DNA from: Odontesthes bonariensis
Lineage: Eukaryota > Chordata > Actinopteri > Atheriniformes > Atherinopsidae
Direction: 5' to 3'
Length of the DNA stretch: 64,000 nt
NCBI RefSeq assembly: GCF_027942865.1
Contig: NC_134517.1
Coordinates: 19,226,009-19,290,008 of the forward strand
Below the pieces are notes generated by a model. That model saw only the letters and a list, made by a program, of their open reading frames with translations, searched no databases and was not told the origin of the DNA. Positions within the stretch are counted from its first letter, which is position 1. Each line of letters begins with the position of its first letter. Shown piece after piece: positions 23,260 to 34,158 of this stretch. The position numbers were made by a program, and so were the translations under genes.

Positions 23260-24640
23260 TGTAGTCCATCACCACAGCCCTGGTAGGCTATTCTGCACCA
23301 AAGCCAATGGAGAAACACATGACAAGCTTATACAATAGAGAAAAGAGAGGAAGTCAACTGGATGGTAAGCAGTACGTGTTTACATTTCTGTGTCTCCCGC
23401 TGGACACCACATCTGCTTTACTAAATGTTACCAGATCTACCTAGCTCTAATTCTATAACACCTGGCAAATCTGCTCTTGCATTCAGCCACTCCTGTTCCA
23501 TTCTGCGGACCATCGGGGGAGGGAGGGGGGGTTTATTGCTGTGGGAATGATTATTACCCAGAGTCAACAAGAGTCAAAACAAAACAGGAACACAACAGGA
23601 ACAAGAAGAACACACATAGCACATCTGGGTATTAGCAATAGTTTTCATGTTGGCGAAATTCGAATCCTGAAAGTTTTGGAGCACAAAGTCGAATTTCACC
23701 CCCAACTCAAAACGGACTGGAGTTGATAGTGGTGCTGCAAAGCTGCCAGGATCCTCACACTGAATGTGTTGCTCTCAATGGTTAAAAAATAGAGAAAGAA
23801 GACGCTTTCTGCAGATGGTCCATTGTTTGTGCTTTTTTTTTTTAATAATACTATTATTTTAATGAGGTCATAGTTTGGTTTGTTATACACTGGAGTTACA
23901 AAGGAAATTAAAATAGACTAAAATTTGAATAGCCCACCAATGGTAAACAGTACAGTATTTTTAGGGGGCATTCCTCCCCCAATGAAAGTTGGGTAAGAGG
24001 AGTTGAGAGGTCACTGATAGAATGCCTATACATACAGACACATACATCCATACCACACTAACATACAACCTGCCAAGCACACAAACACACTCTCACGTAT
24101 ATACTGTACAGAAACAGTCAAAACAATGGAGCGAGACAAGATGGATTTCCACTAAAGTCTTCACAAAGCACAAATTCTTCCTCCTCCTTTCTCTTGTTCC
24201 ACACCACTTTCGTGACAAATTAGTTTTTTGTTTTTTTTTAAATTTGAAAAAAGTAGACATATACTGTAGCATCTCCACGCTGACTTTTAGTTAGGTTGAT
24301 TTCTCTTTGTTGTCGAAGTCATCTTTATAGTCAGATAATCAAAAAACACATGAACAGTTCTGCGAAATTGATACACAACAATCCCATACATTCTGCAGTT
24401 CATGAGTCAAAATTAAATGTTCGTGTGGCAAACTCCAGTCTGGGCCTGTCAGAGTCTCCATTGGAATAACTCCCACAAGACATTACTAGGTGATAGGTTG
24501 GCCTCAGCATGTTCATTTTCTGGGCACACCCTCATATTATATCTCATTTACTTGAGTCCATTAGTTTTCTGAATACTCGCTGCACTCCATCATCCTTGCG
24601 TATTGTCCAAGAACATTCTAGTTACAAGGTCTCTGTTGGA
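23260..24640 (-). other. bcl9: 3' UTR of bcl9
   Basis: Non-coding sequence between the bcl9 stop and the candidate AATAAA sites. It holds several A/T runs and a CA-rich patch near 24040-24095, but no recognisable frame. Confidence 0.5.
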
Positions 24641-25677
24641 TTAGAACATTCCAGGGCCTGGACTAAATCCCATGTCCATGTCACGTGGCCTCATCTGACC
24701 CCCCATCATCATTGTCTGCTGTGGGGGACCACCCATGCCCTGCAGTGACATCATCATGTTAGGTGACCCGCCGGGGCCTGGATGAGCCATTTGTCTCCCC
24801 TGCATCATCCCCCCTGGACCCCCCGGAGACATCATCCGGTGCTGAGGACCCATCATACCTTGGCCCATGAATCCTGGTGGCCGCATGGGATTGTGGCCAG
24901 GGTTACCCATTGGCATGTCTTGGGGGCCCATTCCCCCACCAGGCCCGCCTGACATCCCTCCCATCCCTTGCATGGGCATACCCATCCTTGGTGGACCATC
25001 GCCCATCATGCCCTGCATGGGAAAGCCAGAGGGGTGTGGTGGTTTTACCCCAGGGTTGTCTCCTCCTCGGGGGAAATATGACAGAGTCTGGCTGGGCTTC
25101 TCTGAAGGAATTATCCTGGACAGATCAAATTCAGGAATGCCAGAAGCTCCCGGCCGCATCACTTCATGAAGGTCTGCATCACTGAATCCACCTTGCATGT
25201 TGTTAAACTCTGGCCCACCAGGGGTGTTGGGCTTGCACATGCCACCATCACCCCCTCCCCCATGAGGCATGTTCCCCATCCGTCCTCCCATAGGTCCTCC
25301 CTCACCCTGGAAGGCCATAGGATGACCAGGGAAACCTTGGGGGCCGGGACCATTGTGCGGGGAGAAAGGGCCTTGCTGAGACGGGGACTGGGTGAGGGGG
25401 TATCCCTGGCCTCGGTGAGGGTAACCCATGCGTCCCTGGGGCATCATTTGAGGGTTTGCCATACCAGGGTCTTGAGGATTTGGTGGCATCATCATGCCAT
25501 GAGACATCATGCCTGGGCCCATATTAGGCGTGTTGGGAGAGGGCATCTGTGGAGGCATGCCGTGGGAGAGAGGCTGAGATCCCACTGGATTCATACCCAG
25601 AGGGCTGAGGGCAGGCATGGATCCAGGGTTCCCAGGTCCCATCATGCGTGGATTGCCCTGGTGATTCATAGCCATAC
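24641..25677 (-). CDS. bcl9: bcl9 last coding exon
   Basis: Residues 1067-1410, MAMNHQGNPRMMGPG to GFSPGPGMF and stop TAA. It contains GIPEFDLSRIIPSEKPSQTL and HNPMRPP...GMMGPQHRMMSP as in human BCL9. Acceptor TGCTTATAG on the minus strand. Confidence 0.93.
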
Positions 25678-28600
25678 CTATAAGCAAAGAAAAAGTGATA
25701 TTCAACACAAGCATTTGTGAAGAAGATTTACAGAAAGAAACCCAGTACAGTGGAATTAAAACTACAAATTAAACAAAAACCAACTAGACATTTCAGATGT
25801 CTTACCGTTATTGTTCACCGAAGGCAGGTTGGGAGAGCGAGCCGGAGGCGAGTCATCATCCGAGCTAGCAACAGTCTTTATGGCATCATGGTAAAGGGGG
25901 GTGGAGCTGGGCATTGCAAATTTGGACATGCGTGACATCATGATGGAGAGAGGGTTCTGGGATAGTGTTGGTTCAGGAGGTATGGTGTACGGGCTGCCAG
26001 ATGGGTGATTGCCAGGGAGGGACATGGGGCCAGATGGAGCCCCTGATGAAGGAGGTGCTGAGGGAGGACCATTCCCACCTATAAGATGGAATAATGACAA
26101 AAAGTTGACATAATAAAGAAATGTACTACCTAGAAGAATAATGTTTAACCTGCTCTTGACTTTATTTAAATAAGTGAATAATTATAAAAAGCCATAATAA
26201 TCACACACACCGGTCATGTGTTTGGACACAACCACCCAATCATTTTTAAGCGGTAGGTGTGTCCAGACTTTGGACTTGAACCGTGTACAGCTTAACCTCA
26301 GAGTGGTTATCTGGCCACAAGAGGGAGCCACTGGACCATAACCAACCCCACCCCACATACAGATGTGTTAAATGAGAGATGCACCTTTTACAATTTATAT
26401 TTTGAGTTTCTTATTTTGTTTTTAATTTTTTGCGGGATTAAAAATAAAATCAGTCAAAGTGAAATCTTTTATAGTTAATAAACAAGCACCGGCACAAGTG
26501 ATTACAATTAAAGAAAAAAAAAAAAAGACCAAACCAAGAAATCCACATTATAGCTAAAAACAATTTCATAAAACATGACCTGTATAACAGTATTGAAAGT
26601 GAAAACCAAGGCCAATGCTTATGATCACCAAAATGGAAGATGTACGTACCCTGCTCCATGCCCCCCATCATGTTTGGTGAGGTGATGCTGAGTGGAGGCT
26701 TGCCACCCTGAGGCGGCACTCCTGGACTCTGCATGGGTGGCTTTGGTGAGGAGGCCCAACCTGGAGAAGGGTTGGGTAGAGAAGGAGACCTCAGATGAAC
26801 AGGAGAGGCACCTGCTGATCCCAACATGGAGTGGGGAGACTTCATTGGTGCAGAAGATGGAGGAGCTGGAGGAGCATTGGAGCCTGTAGGACCAGTGAGC
26901 ATGCCAGCCAGTTGGGACGGTGTTTGAGGAGATTTAAGGTTTCCAGAGGGAGAACCCATCATTGGAGACTGCACTTGCCTCAGAGGAGGGGACTTTAGTG
27001 GGTTCACACTGGGGGAATTTCCCCCTCCTGCTTGGACATTCAGTTCTGCTGGCTTACGGCCCCTCTGACCTTGTGCAGGACCACCAGAGGGGAGGTGGTT
27101 TATACGCCCATTCCCTCCTGTTGGCGTAGATCTGTGCTCTGGACCAAATGCTTGGTCTACATGTGGACCCCTCATTCCTCCAGGACCCCCTGGGAAGGGA
27201 CGCCCAGGCCCCATTGGAAAGTCTCCTGATGGTGTCTGGTCTGAGAAGGGAGGAACCTGCATGGGCCTTCCTTGTGGACCCATGTTTTCCATTGGAGGTC
27301 CTCCACCACCTCTCATTCTCATAATTTCATCAGGACTCATATTCATTGGCGCATCTCTTAATTTAGACGGGTGCATATGAGGTCCTGGGCCAGGCCCCAT
27401 GCCAAACTCGGGACCCATTTCCCGGCCACCCATGCCTTGGAGTCTTGAGGACGGACTCATAGGACCATCAACAGGCATTCTGGGAAACATACCCATGCCA
27501 TTACCAGGTTCCATTACACCTCTTTGGTGTCCCATCATCCTTTGTACGTCCATCATCATCCCAGGAGGGAGACCCTTCTCTCCACCCATTCCTTGGTGGA
27601 ACATTGCCTCTTGGACTGACTGAGGGTTTGGGAAACGCTCACCACGAGCACCTGGACCAGCAAACATTCCTCCAGGTCCTCCAGGGAAACCTCGTGCTTC
27701 TCCCATACGGGGAGGCATGTCATCCGGCCAGCCCATTCCAGGTCTTGGTGGACCCTCCATCTCAGGATTTATCATACCAGAAAAACCAGGCATCCTCTGC
27801 ATATGTGGAGGCATGCCCCTGGGGCCAGGCCCCATGCCCATTCGCTCTGGCGGGTAGTGCTCTGGACCACCTGGTCCTCCCCACATCTCTCCAGGGCCCA
27901 TTTGGTAGGGAGGCGGGGGCCCTCGCATCATGCCACGTGGGCCATGGGGGTGCATCATCATGTCTGAAGGAAGTGGTCGGTGTTGCATTTCTTGTTTTTT
28001 CCTCTTCTCCTCATAAAACTCCTGTTGTAACTTCAACCAAGCCACCTGTTCTGGGGTCATCTGATCTCCTTCTCCACAGCTGCCTGGTCCTCCCATGTGT
28101 GACCCCATTTCATCTTGTGGAAAGGGAGGCATGTCCCTGGGACCATGTGGAGGCCCAAAGGGTGGGCCCTGTGGACGAGGTCCTCCAGGTCCACCTGGTG
28201 GTCCAAGACTCTGAGACTGTGCCATCATAGCCTGTAGGGGGCCCTGCTCAGATCTCCGGGGTGCACCATCAGGGACCCCATCATGAGGTCCACCATGGGA
28301 CTGTGGGGGCCCAGCTTGAGGGGCATCACGGTCATCGGGGAAGAGCATCCGCTGAATGTCTCGCAAGGTCTGCAGGGAGCGCTGGCGATGTTCCAACTGT
28401 TCTTGGGAGAGACCCTCTGTGTTTGCCTCCATGTTCAACAGCTCCTGGGCTAGCTGCTGTTGTTGCTGCTGCTGTTGAGGCGTCAGACCCGATCCACCAG
28501 AGCCTCCACCCTGCCCTCCTTCAACTGATGTTGGAGGGTTGAGGCCTGCCTCAGGTTGGGTGATGGGAGCCTGATCAACTGGGGCTGTAGTGTTGCTGGG

Positions 28601-31600
28601 GCTACTGCCTGGAATATTTTTGGATTCCATGCCTGATGAGGATGACCCTTCCTGTGCAAGAACACTGGATTGGCTCCCTTGATTTGAAGGCTGAGATGGT
28701 GCTGGCTCTGCCATTCCAGGTAAGGACGGCTTGGATCCGGGCTGGTGGCTTTGATCTTGGGCATGGGACGGAGGCTGCTGTGGGGGCTTGGAGTCATTTC
28801 TCTGGATGCCTGACACGTTGTTCTTTGATAGAGAAAAAGAAGTATAGAGTTACAAAACTTTTGATAATAGTAATTTTCTGAGTGATATTTCTCCATTGTA
28901 CTTGAACATAAAACAAGCTTGTGTTAATCTTTACCAAGAGGTGAGCTTTATCCTTGCTATTGGAGATGTTTTTCATGTGGAAGGCAATGATGTTTTCTGT
29001 ATGGCCAGTTAGAACTGCATCAGCTGCCCTGAGGACAATAAAATATAGACAGAAATCAGTCACAATAAAGTGCATGTTTGAAAGACATTTAGCTGGATGA
29101 ATCTTCAATTCCCTGCAGAGTGATAATCTTCCACTATATACTTCCACGAAACAAACATTAACTTGTGAGGATGTACACAGTATCACTTAAAGTGAAAAGT
29201 GTTGATAAAGCCACTTAATAACACTACAAAATAGTTTAGAATTAATATCTGTCGAGAAATATTAATAGTAAATACTATTAGTCAATCATGGCTTAGAATC
29301 AGTGTGGTTCCTTACTTGTTTGCCATCTCTGTGGTGAAGACATAAACAAGTTTTGATCCTGGTTTTTGGCCACTGGCAGGTTCTGTTGTGGAGCCTTGAC
29401 CTCCATGTGTATTGTGGGAGGGCGTGGAGGAACGACTGAGTCCGGCATTGGAGGTAGAATGTGTGACAGAGTCTTGGGGCTTCACATCACTGGAGTTACA
29501 GTCTAAAGAAAGAGCGACAATAGGAAAGACTTTGGCTTTAAGAGCAGAAAAGGCTTATGGGAAATGGAATTCTACTGTTAGGCTGTCGTTGCGTTTAGGT
29601 GATCAGCAATAGGGAAAGCCACACATGCTTTGAACACACTTACTGAAGAATCCTTTGTCATCTTCATCACTTTCTCCCCCAGAGCACCAGTCAGCTCCAC
29701 TGTACGGCTGCCTCCTCTCTGCCACACACATCCTCTTCACCCTGCTACTATCTGTACAGGCACACACATAACCATCAGTGGACTTGAGTTTATCAGTGAG
29801 AGAGACAAGGAGGGACTGTAAAGTACATTTTTCAAGATGTCTGGCTCTTTGTTTCTGTGGATCTTATTCCACAGCTCAGTTTCTCAAAATGTTAGAACCC
29901 TGCAAAAAATGTGAAGAAAAACCGACAGCAGTGTTTCGCTAACAATCTACATACAATATCCAATTAAAGTTAGAAAAAAAAAAAGACATCGATTGCTAAC
30001 ATAATCTTGCCTGGGTTCGAAATCATTTAAGGTGGACTGAGGCAAAAAGGAAAACTGTACTGCCAGTGATGGTTCTTACCTTTTTCCTCACTTGTGGGTG
30101 TGCCACTATCTGGCTGCTCAAACGACTCCACAGAGTTACTTCTCTCCCTTTTGACTTTCACCTTAGAGCTTGGGCCTGACGTCAGGCCCTGGCCGTTCTT
30201 AAGCCCCATTCCCCCTGAAACATTTTGAGACCCTTTGGCGCCCAGGGTTTTGGGGTCACAGGGAGAGGACTGTGATTGGCTGCCGGTGCTCCCTGGTTTA
30301 CCCGGATTGGGCATTTTAGAGTCCATCTGGGCGGCAGTGGAAGGGGACATAACAGGAGGTGATCGTACCATGGCCTCCGTCTTCGGTTTAGGGCTGAAAG
30401 ACAGAAAGGACAGATGTAGTATAATTTAAACCGGCTTGAGAGGCAACAGAATGCAAGGACCTCTGAAAACTTTAGCACCTCATTTCCACTCATAGGATAA
30501 TGGTTGGACGGAGCAAATAAACAAAGTGCACTAGAATTTATTTTAGCTTATCCAGTAATCATACTCTGGAATTGGGCATAAAGCAGCAAACGTGAGGGGA
30601 TATATAATTAGACATCTGGTTATCAATGAGGTCTGACATCCCCCTGCACCCAATTATAAGTCATACTCTTGTTTCCCAATGAGGTGATAGAAAGAAGTCC
30701 AGAAGGAAAATGTGATTGTTTTTTTTTCCCTTCTCTATTACTACCACTAAACACTATGTTGTTATGAAATCCAGCAGTTGGCACAAATGTTTATGAACCC
30801 CAAATTAGGTTACTAGTATTGAGAACCCAATACACAGTTAGACCTGGAGCAGACTGCACGGACACAGGCCATCTACAAATGACTGCTGCTTACTAGTTAT
30901 GAGAGCAGTTCAGGCAAGCAGGACACATCCAACTGGCAGAGAACTCCCTCACCACACCCTCATCTCTTTCTCTCTTCTTCATACACACACAAAAACACTT
31001 GTACAAGCAGCGTGAAGCAAATGCCAAAATGTCCAAAAAGTACAGCCACAACCTTGCACACTGTATATATATATATGTATACACACGTGCACACACACAC
31101 AGTCACACAACTACAAAAAAAAAAAAGAAAGAAAGAAAGAAAAAAAAGGCAAAACCAGAATGTTGGCAGTCCAAACTTCTGTTTCCAGAGACTCCAGAAC
31201 CATGAGTCAGCAGGGACAACGTCCAAGCCCAGTGTACTCTCTGACCCAAGAACAGCTGGCGATCACAAATTAAGACTGTTCAGGTCAATTAAGCTGAGGA
31301 ACTAATTTCAGATCCACACTGCACTGGTTCTCAACACCTAATTTGTGAACCATACCGGTAAAGTTAAGCTCTCAGATTTGCGTCAACTTTAACACATGAC
31401 CAAGACTGATTCGTGACTAGTCAAACGACGTACAAAGACAAATGGTAAAGACAGCTTTTGTTGTGAACACTAAGGATGCATGTGTATCTTTGCCGATATT
31501 CGATACCAGTGGCGGCTGCTGACTTTTAAAACAGGGGAAGCCCATATTACGCGTTCAGGGTTGTAGTGGCTCGTGCCATTCCAAAGCAGAAGATAGCAAA

Positions 31601-33823
31601 GTTAAAAAGAATTAGTTATAACATAGCTGTGTCTTGTATGACAAGTATGCCCAGCAAATACACAGAAAGAAGGTATAGACTTTGAAAATTCACACAGCAA
31701 GGCCAAAATCAAGTATGATCGAATCTAAGGCCTGTAAATGACTGGATCTGTGGCTGGATCAGAATCTGTGGAGCATTTTTCTCTGTCATAATGAATACTT
31801 AGAGTTTGATGGAGCATAGCCGCCATTGTGACAAAACTACTAGCAAACACGACAAACAAATACACAACAGGAATATGATTGACAAAACTTCTAAACAACA
31901 AGGATGTGTTTCTTATTTACAGTGTAATATTTACAAAAGTGTATGTGTGTGAGGATGGAAATGGAAACGATGGGAAATGAGTGAAACTCCGACAGCACTT
32001 TCACAGACAACCAGTCTCTTTCGTATCCGCTTTGGGACTGAAGTTCCAGCGTGCTTCTCCCCGCTTAAAAATTCGGCTGCCACAACATCTCTCATGATGG
32101 ACAAACACTAACTCCAATCATCACAACACAGCCCCTCATATTGACACGCCCATGTCTAATCTACCCCCAGAGACGCCGGGCTGCCTTGGAAGTGATGAGT
32201 TTTTGTCCATTTAGCCAATGATGACCAAGAATTGTAGAAAAAAAACTTGACTCTCCCGCCCCCTCCTGAAGCCGGGCAGCCCTCGGCTCGGAAGCCTGGC
32301 TGTTAGTGGCGGCTTCATAACATGATTTCCTCAGTGAACAGCGGTGATTTCAGAACAAATCACTTCATTAAGCTGCATTTACTTTCATAACTACATTAAG
32401 TTGTAGTTATGAAAGTAAATGCAGTATTGGGCATATCTTGTGTTTTGTGAATAACTGTTTTATCGTCAATTTAACATTAAAGATGTAGCAATTTCGCCAG
32501 AGAATGGGAGAGGCTGTCCGGCTTCCCGTGTTGTCTCTGAATAGCCGCGGCTGTTCGATACATATTCCAACAGAAATATATAATCATCAACCCACTTCTG
32601 CAGTGGACTTGATATCACATCATTGTTATAGTGATGACCCAAAGTTGATAGCCATGGGGAAAACAGAAAAATAACTTCTATATTCTAAAGATAATTACAT
32701 TTATTTAAAAAAATATATATATATTCCAATAATTTATCTGCTTAACTTAGTTACCTTTATAACATGCAACATTAAATTTAAATACCATTTCTCAGCAAAA
32801 CATAACATGCATGCAGACTTTACACTACTTTAACAAGCTTGAATGATATTCTCCCAGCAGCAATCCTAAAATCAGCTGTAACAAGGTCGAATTTAACATA
32901 TCAGCATGCCTGTGTTGGTTTTTGTCAGAAGCCAACATTTTATTTATTTTTTAAAGCTTTTTACAGCCGATGCCTGTAACATGCTGAGAGCATCGTACGT
33001 TCATAGTCAACACTGACAACAGAAAGGTTTTCGATTACTTCTTGGACAGTGCTCAATCTCGAATTAGAAAGGAGTTTTCCAGGTCACAGCATTTCTTTCC
33101 CCTTTAACCCGGTGCAACATAAAAGCGTACCTACACACCTGTGAATAAGTGCTTCGGGTTTTAAAGCAGTCAAACTGGGAGGCAAACTTCAGTGTATCAA
33201 TCCAAAATCTGTTAATAGTACACATTTCTGACTAGCGTGGGTGTTTTTATTTGTGCCTTAGAAGGTAACCGCTGGGAAACGATCTGATATTAGCATTTCA
33301 TTGTTCACTCGCTACTTTCTCGTCACATTCGGAGTCACCTCTCCTCTTTCATTCTCAAGCTTGCTCGACCACCACAGATTGCAAGGCACACCTTTTCCTG
33401 ATGTGCAACTTAAACAGGTCTCCAAATGATGCAGGAGATAAAAATCTGAGAAAAGGTGGAAATAAAACGTTGGGAATACTTGACCTATCAGAAATATTCA
33501 GTGCAGCAACCCAGTCCTGAATGTCCTAGTTAATCTAAAAGACGCTAGCTCTCTGTGAGGGCAGTTAGAAAGTGACATGTTCCCAAGGGACTTTGTTTAG
33601 CTCCTGGGTCCTACAGTGGAGATGGGAGAGAAATGATGACGGGATCCCCTACAAGACCCTTGTTCCCAGAAAAGGTTCCTGCAGTTGAAATGCAGCTAAA
33701 CACACACAAAAACCAGTGCTTGCTTTGTTATTACCATGACAACTCTGACCCACAAGCTGTGAGTAAGTCCACTCACCTCTGTGTGTTGGTGGACGGGGAG
33801 TTCTTTAGCCTATTGGAGTGCAT
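24641..33823 (-). CDS. bcl9: BCL9 transcriptional co-activator, eight coding exons
   Basis: Nuclear adaptor of Wnt signalling that joins beta-catenin to Pygopus. Joined exons in coding order (complement): 33777-33823, 30080-30393, 29644-29751, 29316-29502, 28935-29028, 26650-28822, 25806-26078 and 24641-25677: 4233 bases, 1410 residues (human 1426). All introns are GT-AG and phases agree. HD1, the Pygopus-binding segment, spans residues ~206-246 (LVYVFTTEMANKAADAVL). HD2, the beta-catenin helix, is at 387-411 (GLSQEQLEHRQRSLQTLRDI then QRMLF). Near-identical C-terminal blocks are LSQNPLSIMMSRMSKFAMPS and GIPEFDLSRIIPSEKPSQTL. The rest is Pro/Gly/Met-rich and disordered. ASSDDDSPPARSPNLPS favours BCL9 over BCL9L. 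The frame is also open upstream to an ATG at 34063. Confidence 0.95.
25806..26078 (-). CDS. bcl9: bcl9 coding exon 7
   Basis: Residues 976-1065. YTIPPEPTLSQNPLSIMMSR and MPSSTPLYHDAIKTVASSDD are almost identical to human BCL9, making this one of the best-conserved parts. Acceptor ATCTTATAG; donor GTAAGA. Confidence 0.93.
26211..26291. mobile_element. Short Tc1-like terminal repeat remnant in a bcl9 intron
   Basis: GTGTTTGGACACA near 26218 and TGTGTCCAGACTTTGG near 26260 are imperfect inverted copies, enclosing about 80 bases. The phrase resembles the ends of fish Tc1-derived MITEs (AGGTGTGTCCAAACTTT type). Ends and duplication are not clear. Confidence 0.4.
26315..26329 (+). promoter_or_regulatory. 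CTCF-like motif in bcl9 intron 6
   Basis: CCACAAGAGGGAGCC agrees well with the CTCF core. It lies just beside the Tc1-like remnant. Motif match only. Confidence 0.3.
26650..28822 (-). CDS. bcl9: bcl9 large coding exon 6 with HD2
   Basis: Residues 251-974. It starts NNVSGIQRNDSKPPQQPP, carries an 8-glutamine run (366-373), then HD2 at 387-411, the MTPEQVAWLKLQQEFYEEKR block, and SPMMGSPSGNLKSPQTPSQL near the end. Acceptor CTATCAAAG; donor GTACGT. The frame runs past the donor into the intron, so the exon end is fixed by the splice motif and by homology. Confidence 0.93.
28935..29028 (-). CDS. bcl9: bcl9 coding exon 5, second half of HD1
   Basis: Completes K219, then codes AADAVLTGHTENIIAFHMKN and ISNSKDKAHLL, matching human AAEAVLKGQVETIVSFHIQN. 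Acceptor TTGTCCTCAG; donor GTAAAG. Confidence 0.92.
29316..29502 (-). CDS. bcl9: bcl9 coding exon 4, first half of HD1
   Basis: Residues 158-218 with split codons at both ends. CNSSDVKPQDSVTHSTSN parallels human CNSADHIKSQDSQHTPHS, and KLVYVFTTEMAN begins HD1. Acceptor TTCTTTAG; donor GTAAGG. Confidence 0.92.
29644..29751 (-). CDS. bcl9: bcl9 coding exon 3, symmetric 108-base exon resembling BCL9L
   Basis: Codes SSRVKRMCVAERRQPYSGAD then WCSGGESDEDDKGFF, residues 122-156. It resembles the BCL9L segment KRRCVLERKQPYSGDEWCSG followed by an acidic run. Both ends are phase 1, so skipping keeps the frame and would join EEK-D to CNSSD, as in the human BCL9 sequence I remember. Acceptor TGTACAG; donor GTAAGT. 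Confidence 0.85.
29880..30079. other. bcl9 intron 2, AT-rich
   Basis: Part of the 328-base intron between bcl9 exons 2 and 3. It has an A-run near 29973 and nothing further was recognised. Confidence 0.5.
30080..30393 (-). CDS. bcl9: bcl9 coding exon 2
   Basis: Residues 17-120, PKPKTEAMVRSPPVMSPSTA onward, like human PKSKQEVMVRPPTVMSPSG. It includes SQSQSSPCDPK, GLKNGQG and a basic KVKVKRERS patch that may serve in nuclear import. Acceptor TGTCTTTCAG; donor GTAAGA. Confidence 0.92.
30394..33776 (-). other. bcl9: bcl9 intron 1 (between first two coding exons)
   Basis: A 3.4-kb intron without coding similarity. It holds an AT/AC repeat near 31060-31105, an A-rich run near 31118-31150, a possible hAT-like start (CAGTGGCGGCTGCTG near 31507) and a perfect 23-bp hairpin at 32373-32424. 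Confidence 0.6.
32373..32424. repeat. Perfect 23-bp inverted repeat with 6-base loop
   Basis: Arms 32373-32395 and 32402-32424 are exact reverse complements, CTGCATTTACTTTCATAACT plus three bases, around the loop TTAAGT. It lies in bcl9 intron 1. It may be the core of a palindromic repeat. Confidence 0.7.
33777..33823 (-). CDS. bcl9: bcl9 first coding exon (from the MHS start)
   Basis: MHSNRLKNSPSTNTQ plus a split Ser corresponds to human MHSSNPKVRSSPSGNTQS, which is why this ATG is chosen. Donor GTGAGT. The same exon is open upstream in frame to 34075; see the candidate extension. Confidence 0.85.
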
Positions 33824-34075
33824 TGATGGGGCTCCCAGGACTACTGAACAGGGTGGAGTGATGAGCTGGTGAGGGCTGCCTGTGTGTGCGAGCGGCCCTT
33901 TAGTACGCGGGTTCCTGGAGCCAGAAACAGGATTCCCAATGTTCGACAGATTCCCCCGACTGTCCTTGGCCTCGTCTCTCTCTTTCTTCCCTCGCTCCTT
34001 CTTGCTGAAATGTGTCGCTGCTGTACCTGCCGCCGCTGGCCTCTCCTCTTGGACCTCCAACATTCTCTCTATGTC
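33824..34075 (-). CDS. bcl9: Possible N-terminal extension of bcl9
   Basis: In frame with the MHS start, an ATG at 34061-34063 adds 80 residues: MLEVQEERPAAAGTAATHFS, a KKERGKKERDEAKDSRGN patch, then IGNPVSGSRNPRTKGPLAH and onward. There is no stop codon. The first AG after a 90-base AG-free pyrimidine and CA tract is at 34076-34077, a believable acceptor that places this ATG 12 bases into the exon. It may be real N-terminal coding sequence or open 5' UTR. Confidence 0.4.
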
Positions 34076-34092
34076 CTTGACAGTGGTGGAGG

Positions 34093-34116
34093 GTGTGTGC
34101 GTGAGTGCGTGTGTGG

Positions 34117-34151
<35 letters not shown>

Positions 34152-34158
34152 TGTGTGA
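34093..34158 (+). repeat. (GT)n microsatellite beside the bcl9 exon acceptor
   Basis: A GT-rich run, pure from about 34117 to 34144. On the bcl9 strand it is a CA repeat directly upstream of the proposed acceptor at 34076. CA repeats near splice sites are known hnRNP L targets. Confidence 0.85.

Noticed and set aside
25166..25720. 184-residue plus-strand frame opposite the last bcl9 exon
   Set aside because: Shadow of a GC-rich, codon-biased coding exon on the other strand.
31507..32560. Possible full hAT element starting CAGTGGCGGCTGCTG
   Set aside because: No matching inverted end or target duplication was found downstream, so only a fragment could be suspected.
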